Shown here: positions 7,444 to 14,474 of the stretch, piece by piece | Layout of the letters: each line of letters starts with the position of its first letter | How positions within the stretch are numbered: position 1 is the first letter of the stretch | Assembly (NCBI GenBank): GCA_050260415.1 | Contig: JBLNCE010000084.1 | Coordinates: 1 to 15,671 of the forward strand | Source: JBLNCE01 sp050260415 | Lineage (GTDB): Bacteria > Bacillota > UBA4882 > JAAYXC01 | DNA: 15,671 nucleotides | Direction: 5' to 3' | The notes under the pieces: model-generated | What the model was told of the DNA's origin: nothing | What the model saw: only the letters and a program-made list of their open reading frames with translations | The model's database searches: none | Position numbers and translations under genes: made by a program

Positions 7444-8157
7444 GTGCCAGGAACATTGCTGCTTTTTGATATCGACGGCACTTTGATTCGCGCGAGCGAG
7501 GCCGGCCAAACCGCCTATATCAAGACGATACGGACCTTGTACCACGTGACGGTGGATCTCGGCGCCGTGCAGATCTCCGGTAAGACGGATCTCGCCAATT
7601 TACGCGCCCTGGTCGAAGCCTACGACTTGGATCCGCGTCTGGCGAAAGACGATGATCTGGTCGCCACCTATCTGCATCACCTGAGGGAAACGGTGCAAGC
7701 CGATCCGGGCGTGGTATGTCCCGGCGTAAGATGGCTGCTCGACACGCTCGCCGTTCAGAGGGACATGCGGCTGGCTCTGGGCACGGGCAATCTGGAGTCC
7801 GGGGCCCGGATCAAGCTGGCCGCGCACGGCCTGAACATCTTTTTCCCCACGGGGGGGTTCGGCAGCGATGCCGCGGAGCGCGCCGAGGTCATCGCGGCGG
7901 GGATCGCCAAGGCGGAGGCCTGGTTTGGCGAAAGGTTCGCAAAGGTTGTGGTGGTGGGTGACACCCCGCTCGATGTCGCGTGCGCCAGGGCGAACGGTGT
8001 ACATAGTATTGCCGTGGCCACGGGCGCGTTCGGCCTGGAGGAACTGCGGCAAGCCGGGGCGACGCTGGTCTTGCCCGATCTGACCGGAACGAAGGCATTC
8101 GTGGATGCCGTGGGCGCCCTCGCGCCCACCGGGCAGGTTGAAGAAGAGGTTGGTTAG
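7444..8157 (+). CDS. HAD-superfamily phosphatase
   Basis: A 237-residue cytoplasmic haloacid dehalogenase-type hydrolase, nearest to phosphoglycolate phosphatase-like members. Motif I is LLFDIDGTLI (nucleophile D9, acid/base D11), motif II lies in LALGTGN, motif III is the lysine of RIKLAAHG, and motif IV is VVVVGDTPLDVACARANG. A helical cap lies between motifs I and II (about 18-85). The substrate is a small phosphate ester, not further defined. It lacks the cap-domain lysine context expected of phosphonoacetaldehyde hydrolase. The start is a GTG at 7444, about eight bases after AGGAG. It ends the transporter operon and a strong hairpin follows. Its place beside a phosphosugar-type regulator suggests dephosphorylation of an imported or derived sugar phosphate, which is inference. 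Confidence 0.9.
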   Translation: MPGTLLLFDIDGTLIRASEAGQTAYIKTIRTLYHVTVDLGAVQISGKTDLANLRALVEAYDLDPRLAKDDDLVATYLHHLRETVQADPGVVCPGVRWLLDTLAVQRDMRLALGTGNLESGARIKLAAHGLNIFFPTGGFGSDAAERAEVIAAGIAKAEAWFGERFAKVVVVGDTPLDVACARANGVHSIAVATGAFGLEELRQAGATLVLPDLTGTKAFVDAVGALAPTGQVEEEVG

Positions 8158-8161
8158 CGAA

Positions 8162-8191
8162 GCGGGTCCCGCTGATTTCGGCGGGACCCGC
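8162..8191 (+). terminator. GC-rich hairpin after the HAD gene
   Basis: GCGGGTCCCGC (8162-8172), an 8-base loop and GCGGGACCCGC (8181-8191) form a perfect 11-pair stem four bases after the stop codon. No T tract follows, so it is either a weak intrinsic terminator or an mRNA 3'-end stabiliser. Confidence 0.55.
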
Positions 8192-8436
8192 CGTCATCTC
8201 AGGAGCCACCCCGGGACGAGGCGCAGGAGTGGTATTCGGCAGGGCAAAGTTTACGCCACCATCGCCTCCCGGAAACCAAGCTTTTTACAAGATCGTCCGC
8301 CTGACTTCCCGCACAAGGAACATCCTTGCGCATCCTTCGCAGCCCATCGCCTACTTCGGAATCCTCTTCCTCCCCGGCAGGGATTCGGACCTGACCGCCC
8401 GAAATATATAGACGGTCTAGCGATGGGAGGCCGGCG
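8192..8436 (+). promoter_or_regulatory. Upstream region of the kinase-regulator gene
   Basis: About 245 bases without a convincing gene. An open frame at 8229-8411 has no usable ribosome binding site spacing and no recognisable protein. A weak promoter may be TTCGGA (8384) and TATATA (8405), but the spacer is only 15 bases. GGGAGG stands a few bases before the ATG at 8437. Confidence 0.25.
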
Positions 8437-10839
8437 ATGCGCTACCAATACATCCCATATCTCTGGGCGCTTCTTGCCTCGGCGGTCATCTCCACCGCAT
8501 TGGGATCGTACGCCGCCAGGCACCGGACCGTACATACCGCGCCCGCCTTCGCTTTATGCATGTTAGCCATTACCGTCTGGACGATTGCCAACGCCCTAGA
8601 AATGGCGGGCCTCGATCTTCCCACCAAAATATTCTGGGCCAACGTGCAATACCTTCCCATCACCATGACGCCGATCCTCTGGAACGTCATGACGCTCCAA
8701 CTGACCAACAGGGGCCATTGGGTCTCCAGACACCGGCTCCTGGCGATGTGCGTCATCCCCGTCATCACCAACGTGCTCATCTGGACCAATCCCTGGCATG
8801 GGTGGATGCGCCAGGGCGTCCATCTGGACACGGCCGGCCCCTTTCCCGTGGTGGGCAAGACTTACGGGCCCTGGTTCTGGGTCCATACCGTCTACAGCAC
8901 CATCTTCAATCTGACGTCTCTGTCCCTCTTGGCAAGAGCGCTTATCGACCGGGTACTCCTCTATCGACGCCAGGTACGGGCCCTATTCACCGGGCTTGTC
9001 CTGATTTTCGTGGTCAATGTCCTCTATTTCCTGGGTCTCAGTCCCGTCAAGCGCCACGATTTGACGCCGGTATTCTTCGGCATCGGCGGTTTGATCTCGG
9101 CGTGGGGGCTCTTTCGCCACCGATTCTTCGACGTGGTGCCCATCGCGCGCGCCACCGTGGTCGAGCGGATGGACAGCGCGGTCGGCGTGCTCGACACCCA
9201 GAACCGGATCATCGATCTCAATCCCGCCGCGGAGAAAGTCCTCGGTTGTACCGCATCCCAGGCCGTCGGCCGCCGGGTGGAGGAAGTCCTTCACAATGAG
9301 GAGTTGATTGCGGCGTGCAAAGACCATGCCGTGACACGCATGGAGCTCGCCTGGGGCACGGACGAACAACGATTTTATGAAATCTACTTTTCCAATTTTT
9401 GCGACAAAAATGGGCGCACCATCGGACGCCTGATCGTGGCGCACGATGTGACCGAGAACAAGTTGGCGCAGGTACAATTACGGACGCAGCAACAGGCCCT
9501 GCTCGTCTTGGAGGAAAGAGAGCGGCTGGCGCGCGAACTACATGACAGCCTCGGACAGGTCCTGGGCTACGTGAATGTGCAGGCACAGGCGGTCCGGGAA
9601 ATGCTTGCCTCCGGCCAGACGGCGGCGGCGGACAGCAGCTTGTGCCGTCTGTTCACCGTGGCGCAGGAAGCGCACACGGACGTCCGGGAGTTCATCCACG
9701 GAGTCAAGGCCGCTGTCCGTTTCGAGCAGGGCTTCCTCGCCGCCCTGCAAGAGTACATTCACCGGTACCAGGAGCTCCACGGCATCCGGACGGAAGTGCT
9801 CGATGCCGGCGGGTTCAATGAATCGGTTCTTGACCTTCAGAGCCAGGTACAACTCATCCGCATCATTCAAGAAGCCCTCACCAATGTGCGAAAACACGCC
9901 AACGCCGGCTCCGTATGGATCACTCTGAGTACGGCCGGCCAAGCGGCTGTGGTCATGGTGGAGGATGACGGTACCGGGTTCGTGCCGCCCGCGCAGGGGG
10001 GCGCGGGCGGGCAGAGTTATGGCCTGCAAGTAATGCGCGAACGCGCGGCGCAGATCGGGGGCGCCGTGCGGGTGGATTCCTCTCCAGGCCGCGGCACCAA
10101 AGTCGTGGTAACCGTGCCTTTCCGGACCCAAGCGCTGCATCGATCCGTCTTGGCCGAGACCACGTCAGGGATGGTGAAGTCAATGCGAGTTCTGCTGGTC
10201 GACGACCACGCCCTCTTTCGCGAAGGATTACAGAGCTTGCTGGCTACGCGCGGTTATCAGGTGGTCGGCACCGCCTGCGACGGCGTGGAGGCGCTGGAAA
10301 AGGCCCGTGCGCTACAGCCGGACGTCATATTGATGGATATCCAGATGCCGCGCTGCAACGGCCTGGCCGCCACCCGTCTCATCAAGGCGGAAATGCCCGC
10401 CGTGCGAATCGTGATCCTGACCATGTCCGAGGATGACGAGCATCTTTTCGAAGCCATCAAGAGCGGCGCCTCGGGGTATTTGCTCAAGAATCTGGGCGCG
10501 GATGCCCTCTTCGATCTACTTGCCGGTTTGGCCAGAGGCGAAGCCCCTCTTTCGCCGGGTTTGGCCGCGAAAGTATTGCATGAGTTTGCCCGCCAAAGGG
10601 ATACATCCGCGCCAACCACCGAAACGGACGCCAACAGGGAAGAGGTTGAACTGACCCCGCGGCAGGCGGAGATCCTTGCCCTGGTATCCCGGGGGTTGAC
10701 CTATAAGGAAGTGGGGGCTTCGTTGTATCTAAGCGAACGGACAATCAAGTACCATATGGGCGAGATCGTGGAGCGGCTCCATCTCAAGAACCGGCATGAA
10801 GTGTTGGCTTATGCGAAAAGGATGGGCTTGGCGGAGTAG
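8437..10839 (+). CDS. Membrane histidine kinase fused to a NarL/LuxR-type response regulator
   Basis: One 800-residue frame holding a whole two-component system. Residues 1-225 contain about seven hydrophobic segments and resemble the 7TM sensor region of histidine kinases. A PAS-like domain follows (about 242-345, VLDTQNRIIDLNPAAEKVLG), then a HisKA_3 helix pair with ERLARELHDSLGQ (phosphorylated H369) and a HATPase (N-box EALTNVRKHAN, VEDDGTGF, SYGLQVM). At residue 583 (10183) a standard response regulator begins, MRVLLVDDHALFREGL, with D589/D590, phospho-acceptor D634 in LMDIQMP, T662 and K684, then a LuxR/GerE helix-turn-helix (about 739-795, LTPRQAEILALVSRGLTYKE). Each half has the length of a stand-alone protein. 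If the fusion is real the DNA-binding domain is tethered to the membrane, unless internal initiation at ATG 10183 or proteolysis frees it. GGGAGG precedes the start. Confidence 0.9.
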   Translation: MRYQYIPYLWALLASAVISTALGSYAARHRTVHTAPAFALCMLAITVWTIANALEMAGLDLPTKIFWANVQYLPITMTPILWNVMTLQLTNRGHWVSRHRLLAMCVIPVITNVLIWTNPWHGWMRQGVHLDTAGPFPVVGKTYGPWFWVHTVYSTIFNLTSLSLLARALIDRVLLYRRQVRALFTGLVLIFVVNVLYFLGLSPVKRHDLTPVFFGIGGLISAWGLFRHRFFDVVPIARATVVERMDSAVGVLDTQNRIIDLNPAAEKVLGCTASQAVGRRVEEVLHNEELIAACKDHAVTRMELAWGTDEQRFYEIYFSNFCDKNGRTIGRLIVAHDVTENKLAQVQLRTQQQALLVLEERERLARELHDSLGQVLGYVNVQAQAVREMLASGQTAAADSSLCRLFTVAQEAHTDVREFIHGVKAAVRFEQGFLAALQEYIHRYQELHGIRTEVLDAGGFNESVLDLQSQVQLIRIIQEALTNVRKHANAGSVWITLSTAGQAAVVMVEDDGTGFVPPAQGGAGGQSYGLQVMRERAAQIGGAVRVDSSPGRGTKVVVTVPFRTQALHRSVLAETTSGMVKSMRVLLVDDHALFREGLQSLLATRGYQVVGTACDGVEALEKARALQPDVILMDIQMPRCNGLAATRLIKAEMPAVRIVILTMSEDDEHLFEAIKSGASGYLLKNLGADALFDLLAGLARGEAPLSPGLAAKVLHEFARQRDTSAPTTETDANREEVELTPRQAEILALVSRGLTYKEVGASLYLSERTIKYHMGEIVERLHLKNRHEVLAYAKRMGLAE

Positions 10840-10872
10840 ATGCCTTCAAGACCACAAGCGAATGGTGGTGGC

Positions 10873-10904
10873 AAAAAGTACAGTCCGCAGACTGTACTTT
10901 TTTT
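10873..10904 (+). terminator. Strong intrinsic terminator after the kinase-regulator gene
   Basis: AAAAAGTACAGTC (10873-10885), loop CGCA and GACTGTACTTTTT (10890-10902) make a perfect 13-pair stem running into a tract of seven T. The A run on the left arm makes it usable from either direction. The stem also carries GTACAG and CTGTAC, the hexamers repeated in the next element. Confidence 0.85.
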
Positions 10905-10913
10905 ACCCCTTGC

Positions 10914-10941
10914 CTGTACTCGGACTGTACCTCGGTACAGT
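10914..10941. promoter_or_regulatory. lux-box-like palindrome and CTGTAC repeats
   Basis: CTGTAC occurs at 10914 and again at 10925, exactly 11 bases apart and followed by similar TCGG/CTCGG text; GTACAG follows at 10935. Bases 10924-10941 contain ACTGTAC-CTCG-GTACAGT. Its core is CTGTA-N6-TACAG, the same half-sites and spacing as the classic lux box bound by LuxR-type helix-turn-helix proteins. A LuxR-type DNA-binding domain is encoded immediately upstream and a small gene starts 68 bases downstream, with a possible TAGAAT -10 element near 10965. That the fused regulator binds here is inference. Confidence 0.5.
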
Positions 10942-11008
10942 GGCGGCCCGGCGGAAGACCATTTAGAATGATGCTTGTAGAGTCGCCCTGCGAACCGGAG
11001 GTGTCGTG

Positions 11009-11356
11009 ATGATAGCCCGGCCCGTCGTGGCACTGTATGGCGAATCCCTGTTCATGGCCGGCCTTGAGGCCCGACTTGCATGCGGAACCGGACTCGAAAT
11101 CGTTCATGCAGGCGGCGCCCCGGCGGACACCGCCGACCGCCAGAACGCGATCCTGCCCGACGTGGTCCTTTTCGACCTGGATACTTGCGACGCGCGCCAG
11201 GTTCTCCTCGGCCTGCTACATCAGCCCGGCCTCATCATGATCGGTCTGAGCCCAAAGGGCAACCGAGCCGTTCTCTGCTCGAGCCAACCGTATACTTTGC
11301 AGACCACCAACGACCTGCTGGACGTGATCGAAGGCCGGTTGCGCGCTCTTGCTTGA
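11009..11356 (+). CDS. Small receiver-like protein, copy 1
   Basis: A 115-residue cytoplasmic protein with no helix-turn-helix and no membrane segment. It starts RPVVALYGESLFMAGLEARL, has PDVVLFDLD in the place of receiver strand 3 and its phospho-acceptor Asp, then LIMIGLSPKGNRAVL and a TTNDLLDVIE tail. The layout resembles a response-regulator receiver domain. However, the acidic pair after strand 1 is replaced by YGES, and the conserved Thr and Lys are not in place, so it is a degenerate or pseudo-receiver. It is a clear paralogue of the next gene. I cannot name the family. Start: ATG 11009 sits seven bases after GGAGG; the adjoining GTG at 11006 is also possible. It follows the lux-box-like site and may be a target of the fused regulator. 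Confidence 0.8.
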   Translation: MIARPVVALYGESLFMAGLEARLACGTGLEIVHAGGAPADTADRQNAILPDVVLFDLDTCDARQVLLGLLHQPGLIMIGLSPKGNRAVLCSSQPYTLQTTNDLLDVIEGRLRALA

Positions 11357-11434
11357 GCCCATAGTGCGAAAACTCTTTGATTGGTTGCGCCATCAGGAGG
11401 GTCCTTAAAGCCCATAAGCACAGGAGGCGATGGG

Positions 11435-11773
11435 ATGAACGAGCGGCCAGTGGTTGTCCTGTACGGTGATTCCATGCGTCTTGCCAGCTTGGAACTGAGC
11501 CTCCGGCTTGAATCCAGCCTGGACGTGGTAAGGTACGATAGCATCACGGCAAGCGACGATGAACTCCGCCCCGATTTGGTGCTCTTTGACTTGGACGCCG
11601 ACGATGCGTTGAACGTCTTCACCCATTTTCAGAACGGTTCCGGCCGGCCGATACTGGTCGGTCTCGGCCTGGCCGATCGCAGAGCGGTTCTCTTTGCCGG
11701 CCAGCCGCGCATGGTGGGCACCGTAACCGATCTCGGAGGGATTATCGGCGATAAGACTCCCGTCTATCATTAA
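11435..11773 (+). CDS. Small receiver-like protein, copy 2
   Basis: A 112-residue paralogue of the previous gene. Shared positions include RPVV-LYG-S, A-LE, PD-VLFDLD, the IxxGL strand, RAVL followed by a Gln two or three residues on (RAVLFAGQ here, RAVLCSSQ in copy 1), and T-DL--I. Copy 2 has YGDS where copy 1 has YGES, keeps the Asp in LVLFDLD, and lacks the usual receiver Lys. AGGAGG lies seven bases before the ATG at 11435. The 78-base gap after copy 1 holds no obvious terminator, so the two are probably co-transcribed. The stop codon overlaps that of the convergent GalT-like gene (TTAA, 11770-11773). Function unknown; a phosphate sink, a partner for the fused kinase or a receiver-mimic switch are possibilities. 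Confidence 0.8.
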   Translation: MNERPVVVLYGDSMRLASLELSLRLESSLDVVRYDSITASDDELRPDLVLFDLDADDALNVFTHFQNGSGRPILVGLGLADRRAVLFAGQPRMVGTVTDLGGIIGDKTPVYH

Positions 11774-12855
11774 CTCATCACCCCCGCCGCCACCTTGAAC
11801 GGGTCGCTCGCGATCACGCTCGCCGCATACAATTCCATGGCACCGAAATCAGCCGTCTTGTTCCCTGGATCTCCACGATCGACCAGCCTCACCATGACTG
11901 GAAAACCCGTCCAGTCCTCGCTGGCAGGGGCCAAAGGCGGCCGGTAGAGCGCCACATTGAAACTTCTCACGCCCAGCCGCAGATAGCGTTCGAGTACACG
12001 GTAGACCTCATCGTAGAGCGGCTCGCCCTCCTCGGCCGCCAGGAGCATGACTTCCTTTTCCTTGATCGGCGTCAAGTAAGCCAGACCGCGCACACCGTTC
12101 CTGGTCCAGGCCAATCCCAAGCGGTCGTGCACCCTGAACAGATCGTCATAATAGTCGCGCCCCTCCCGGCCGCGGTAACCGAGCGCCGCGCGCCGCAATG
12201 CCTCCACCTTGGCGTAGTGCATCGCCCGCGTCATCGTCATCTGCGCATGGCCGTGCACGATGGACGCCCCGCTCTTCCAGAGGCAATTCCAGATAAAGAA
12301 ATAATATTTTGCCTCCGGGTCGACCGCCAAGGCCGCGGCGGCCCAACGGCGGGCGGTCTCAAAATAGTCCCTGACCGCGGCCTGGCTCAAGGCGAGGGGA
12401 TCGTGTTCCGCAAAGACCACCAGACCGTGGTGGCCGTCATATTTGGCGACGTTGCTGGCGGAAAGCGAGTGCTTGCCGATAATGCGGCCGAAGGTATCGG
12501 CCGGCGTGCCGTCCTCGGGGTGGCAAAACGGATCCCCCTTGCTCCCGGCGAGTACCTGCCGCAACTCCTCGGCGCCCTTGGCCTCGATCGGCCGGCCAGC
12601 CCGTAGCTCGTTAAAGAGGGCGCCTTCCATGGTGACCAGGTTGGTAACCTTGATGATGCGTTGGCGCTGTACGGCCTCGACCGAGCCGAAGAACTTGACG
12701 ATCCAGGCATGCATGGCCGCGGGCGCCACTAGCTCTCCGGTGGTGGTCGAGACGTGGAAGATGCCTTCGCAGAGCTGGCGGTCCTCAGCCGGCATCCCCT
12801 CGATCAGGACTGGCAGGTCGGTTATGGTCGCAGTGGTCATCATCGGCTTCGTCAC
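11770..12855 (-). CDS. GalT/HIT-superfamily nucleotidyltransferase-like protein
   Basis: A 361-residue cytoplasmic protein. Its key motif is SIVHGHAQM (H201, H203, Q205), the His-X-His-X-Gln of the GalT branch of the HIT superfamily, in which one His takes a nucleotidyl group. Supporting pieces are NLVTMEG, GRIIGKHSLSASNVAKYDGH and VHDRLGLAWTRNGVRGLAYLTPIK. The N-terminal CxxC zinc motif of classical GalT is not seen, so galactose-1-phosphate uridylyltransferase is not certain; a diadenosine-phosphate or sugar-phosphate phosphorylase is possible. The GTG at 12855 overlaps the glgA stop (GTGA) and follows AGGTG by about five bases, implying coupled translation; ATGs at 12843 and 12840 are alternatives. 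The link to glgA suggests nucleotide-sugar or glycogen metabolism. Confidence 0.75.
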   Translation of the reverse strand: MTKPMMTTATITDLPVLIEGMPAEDRQLCEGIFHVSTTTGELVAPAAMHAWIVKFFGSVEAVQRQRIIKVTNLVTMEGALFNELRAGRPIEAKGAEELRQVLAGSKGDPFCHPEDGTPADTFGRIIGKHSLSASNVAKYDGHHGLVVFAEHDPLALSQAAVRDYFETARRWAAAALAVDPEAKYYFFIWNCLWKSGASIVHGHAQMTMTRAMHYAKVEALRRAALGYRGREGRDYYDDLFRVHDRLGLAWTRNGVRGLAYLTPIKEKEVMLLAAEEGEPLYDEVYRVLERYLRLGVRSFNVALYRPPLAPASEDWTGFPVMVRLVDRGDPGNKTADFGAMELYAASVIASDPFKVAAGVMS

Positions 12856-14351
12856 CCCGGCACCTGCGAGAACTGCTCGGGCACGGGATGCTCGGCGCGA
12901 ATGGCCAGGGCGCGATGGTAGAGTTCGACGTATCTTTCCGCTGATGCGCGCCAGGAAAAGTCCATGCTCATGCCGCGTGCCACCAAGGCACGCCAGGCGT
13001 CGCGATGGGCGTAAGCCGTGACGGCCCTGACGATGGCCGTATACATAGCTGCGCTGTCATACGGTCCAAAGGTGAAACCGTTCCCCGTGCCGTGCCCCGG
13101 ATGGTACTCCTGGACGGTATCGGCCAGTCCGCCCGTACGCCGCACGATCGGCACGCTGCCGTAACGCAGGGCGATTAGCTGACCCAAGCCGCACGGTTCG
13201 AAACGGGACGGCATGAGGAAGAGATCGCTGCCGGCGTAGATCCGCTGCGCCAGCGGGGTATTGAAGGTGAGGAACACGGCGGTGCGCGCGGGGAAACGTT
13301 CGTGCATCTCCGTGAAGAGTCTATGGTAGCGCTCGTCGCCCGTGCCGAGGACCACCAATTGCAGGTCAAGGTGCGTCAGGAGGGCTTCCGCCACTTCGCC
13401 GAGGAGATCGAACCCTTTCTGGTCGGACAACCTGGAGATCATGCCGACCAAAGGCACGTCCGGACTGACCGCCAGCCCCGCTTCGGTCTGGAGCGCCTCT
13501 TTGTCGGCGGCTTTCGGCCCCGGGTCGTCCACGGAATAATGGGCGGCAATGTGCGGATCGGTGGCCGGGTTGAGAACTTCGTAATCGATGCCGTTCAAGA
13601 TCCCGTAGAGCCGGTCCCGGCGCTCCCGGAGCAGCCAGTCGAACCCCTCGCCGTACTCCGGGGTCAGAATCTCCTTGGCATAGGTCGGGCTGACCGTATT
13701 GATGCAATCCGCGAAATAGAGGCCGCGGCCCATGAAGTTGATGTGGTTCTCCGGGGAGAGACCCCGCGGCACGTCGAACTCGTGCTTGGCCAGACCCGCG
13801 ATCTCGAGGACCCGGTGGCCAAAAACGCCCTGATAGGCCAGATTGTGTATGGTGTAGACCGAAGAGGTCCCGGCGAAATGAGGATCCTCCCGGTAGATCG
13901 TCGCCAGCCAGTTGGGCACGATCGCGGTATGCCAGTCGTTGCAGTGGATGATGTCAGGCGGCCACGCCAGCCGGCGCGATGCCTCCATGGCGGCCCGGCA
14001 CAAGAGAATGAAGCGGTCCGCGTCGTCCGGGTACATGTAGATACCCTCGCGGTCATACAGCCGGGGGGCCTCCACGAAGTAGACCGGGACGCCCCGGCCG
14101 ATCTCGGTGCCCAGGATCTCCACCTGTTCCAACCCGCCGTTCATCGGCACCGGGAAGGGCGCGAGCACCCTGTGCAGCCCAAAACGGTCTTTGTCAATGA
14201 AGCCATAGCGCGGCAGGCAGACCCGCACGTCATGCCCCAGTTCACGCAGGGCTTTTGGCAGGGCGCCGACCACGTCGGCCAAACCGCCGGTCTTGGCGAA
14301 AGGCACGACCTCGGCCGCCAGCATGAGCACGCGCAAGGGACGATCGTCCAT
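12852..14351 (-). CDS. glgA: Glycogen synthase (ADP-glucose type)
   Basis: A 499-residue GT5-family glycosyltransferase that extends alpha-1,4-glucan chains from ADP-glucose in the cytoplasm. Near the N-terminus is the nucleotide-sugar-binding KTGGLADVVGALPKAL (K20), and HCNDWHTAIVPNWL follows. The C-terminal Rossmann lobe has MISRLSDQKGFDLL and the catalytic SRFEPCGLGQLIALRYG loop, then RRTGGLADTV. Length is normal and the frame is clean. The ATG at 14351 follows GGGGGG by seven bases; a TTG farther upstream would add five residues that overlap that site. It is followed with overlapping start/stop by the GalT-like gene. The usual partners glgB, glgC and glgD are not in this window. A C-rich element upstream can pair with its ribosome binding site. 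Confidence 0.96.
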   Translation of the reverse strand: MDDRPLRVLMLAAEVVPFAKTGGLADVVGALPKALRELGHDVRVCLPRYGFIDKDRFGLHRVLAPFPVPMNGGLEQVEILGTEIGRGVPVYFVEAPRLYDREGIYMYPDDADRFILLCRAAMEASRRLAWPPDIIHCNDWHTAIVPNWLATIYREDPHFAGTSSVYTIHNLAYQGVFGHRVLEIAGLAKHEFDVPRGLSPENHINFMGRGLYFADCINTVSPTYAKEILTPEYGEGFDWLLRERRDRLYGILNGIDYEVLNPATDPHIAAHYSVDDPGPKAADKEALQTEAGLAVSPDVPLVGMISRLSDQKGFDLLGEVAEALLTHLDLQLVVLGTGDERYHRLFTEMHERFPARTAVFLTFNTPLAQRIYAGSDLFLMPSRFEPCGLGQLIALRYGSVPIVRRTGGLADTVQEYHPGHGTGNGFTFGPYDSAAMYTAIVRAVTAYAHRDAWRALVARGMSMDFSWRASAERYVELYHRALAIRAEHPVPEQFSQVPG

Positions 14352-14358
14352 CAATAAA

Positions 14359-14406
14359 CCCCCCAAGGGACGTTTCCCATTTAGTCTCTCCGGGGGGCCG
14401 TTTTTT
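14359..14406 (-). promoter_or_regulatory. Hairpin over the glgA ribosome binding site
   Basis: On the plus strand CCCCCC (14359-14364) and GGGGGG (14392-14397) can pair, with a smaller GGGA/TCCC pair inside. In the glgA transcript the downstream arm is the GGGGGG ribosome binding site, so folding would mask it. On the plus strand six T follow at 14401, giving a terminator-like look, but no plus-strand gene lies upstream. Role uncertain. Confidence 0.35.
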
Positions 14407-14474
14407 ATGGTCGCACTTTTTTACGCCATCCGCACACCGTCTCCCAATATGCGGGATCTCTCCTCACACCTTTT

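Noticed and set aside
7274..7486. Open frame running from the binding protein end into the HAD gene
   Set aside because: No ribosome binding site, and its end overlaps the HAD catalytic motif in another frame. Only its first part is kept, as a possible gene remnant.
7444..8157. Phosphonoacetaldehyde hydrolase (PhnX), which would make the operon an aminoethylphosphonate system
   Set aside because: The cap lacks the recognisable PhnX lysine context, and no aminotransferase gene is nearby; a general phosphoglycolate phosphatase-like HAD fits better.
8162..8191. T-box antiterminator (hairpin with GGGACCCGC)
   Set aside because: The expected T-box sequence and specifier stem are absent, and the hairpin follows a stop codon directly, so an end-of-operon hairpin is simpler.
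8229..8411. Possible 60-residue gene before the kinase-regulator
   Set aside because: The purine-rich stretch touches the start codon with no spacing, and the Pro/Arg-rich product has no recognisable features.
13302..14357. Long plus-strand open frame opposite glgA (351 codons)
   Set aside because: It is the mirror of a clear GT5 glycogen synthase, rich in His, Arg and Val from GC-rich codon shadowing, and matches no family; glgA has all its motifs on the other strand.
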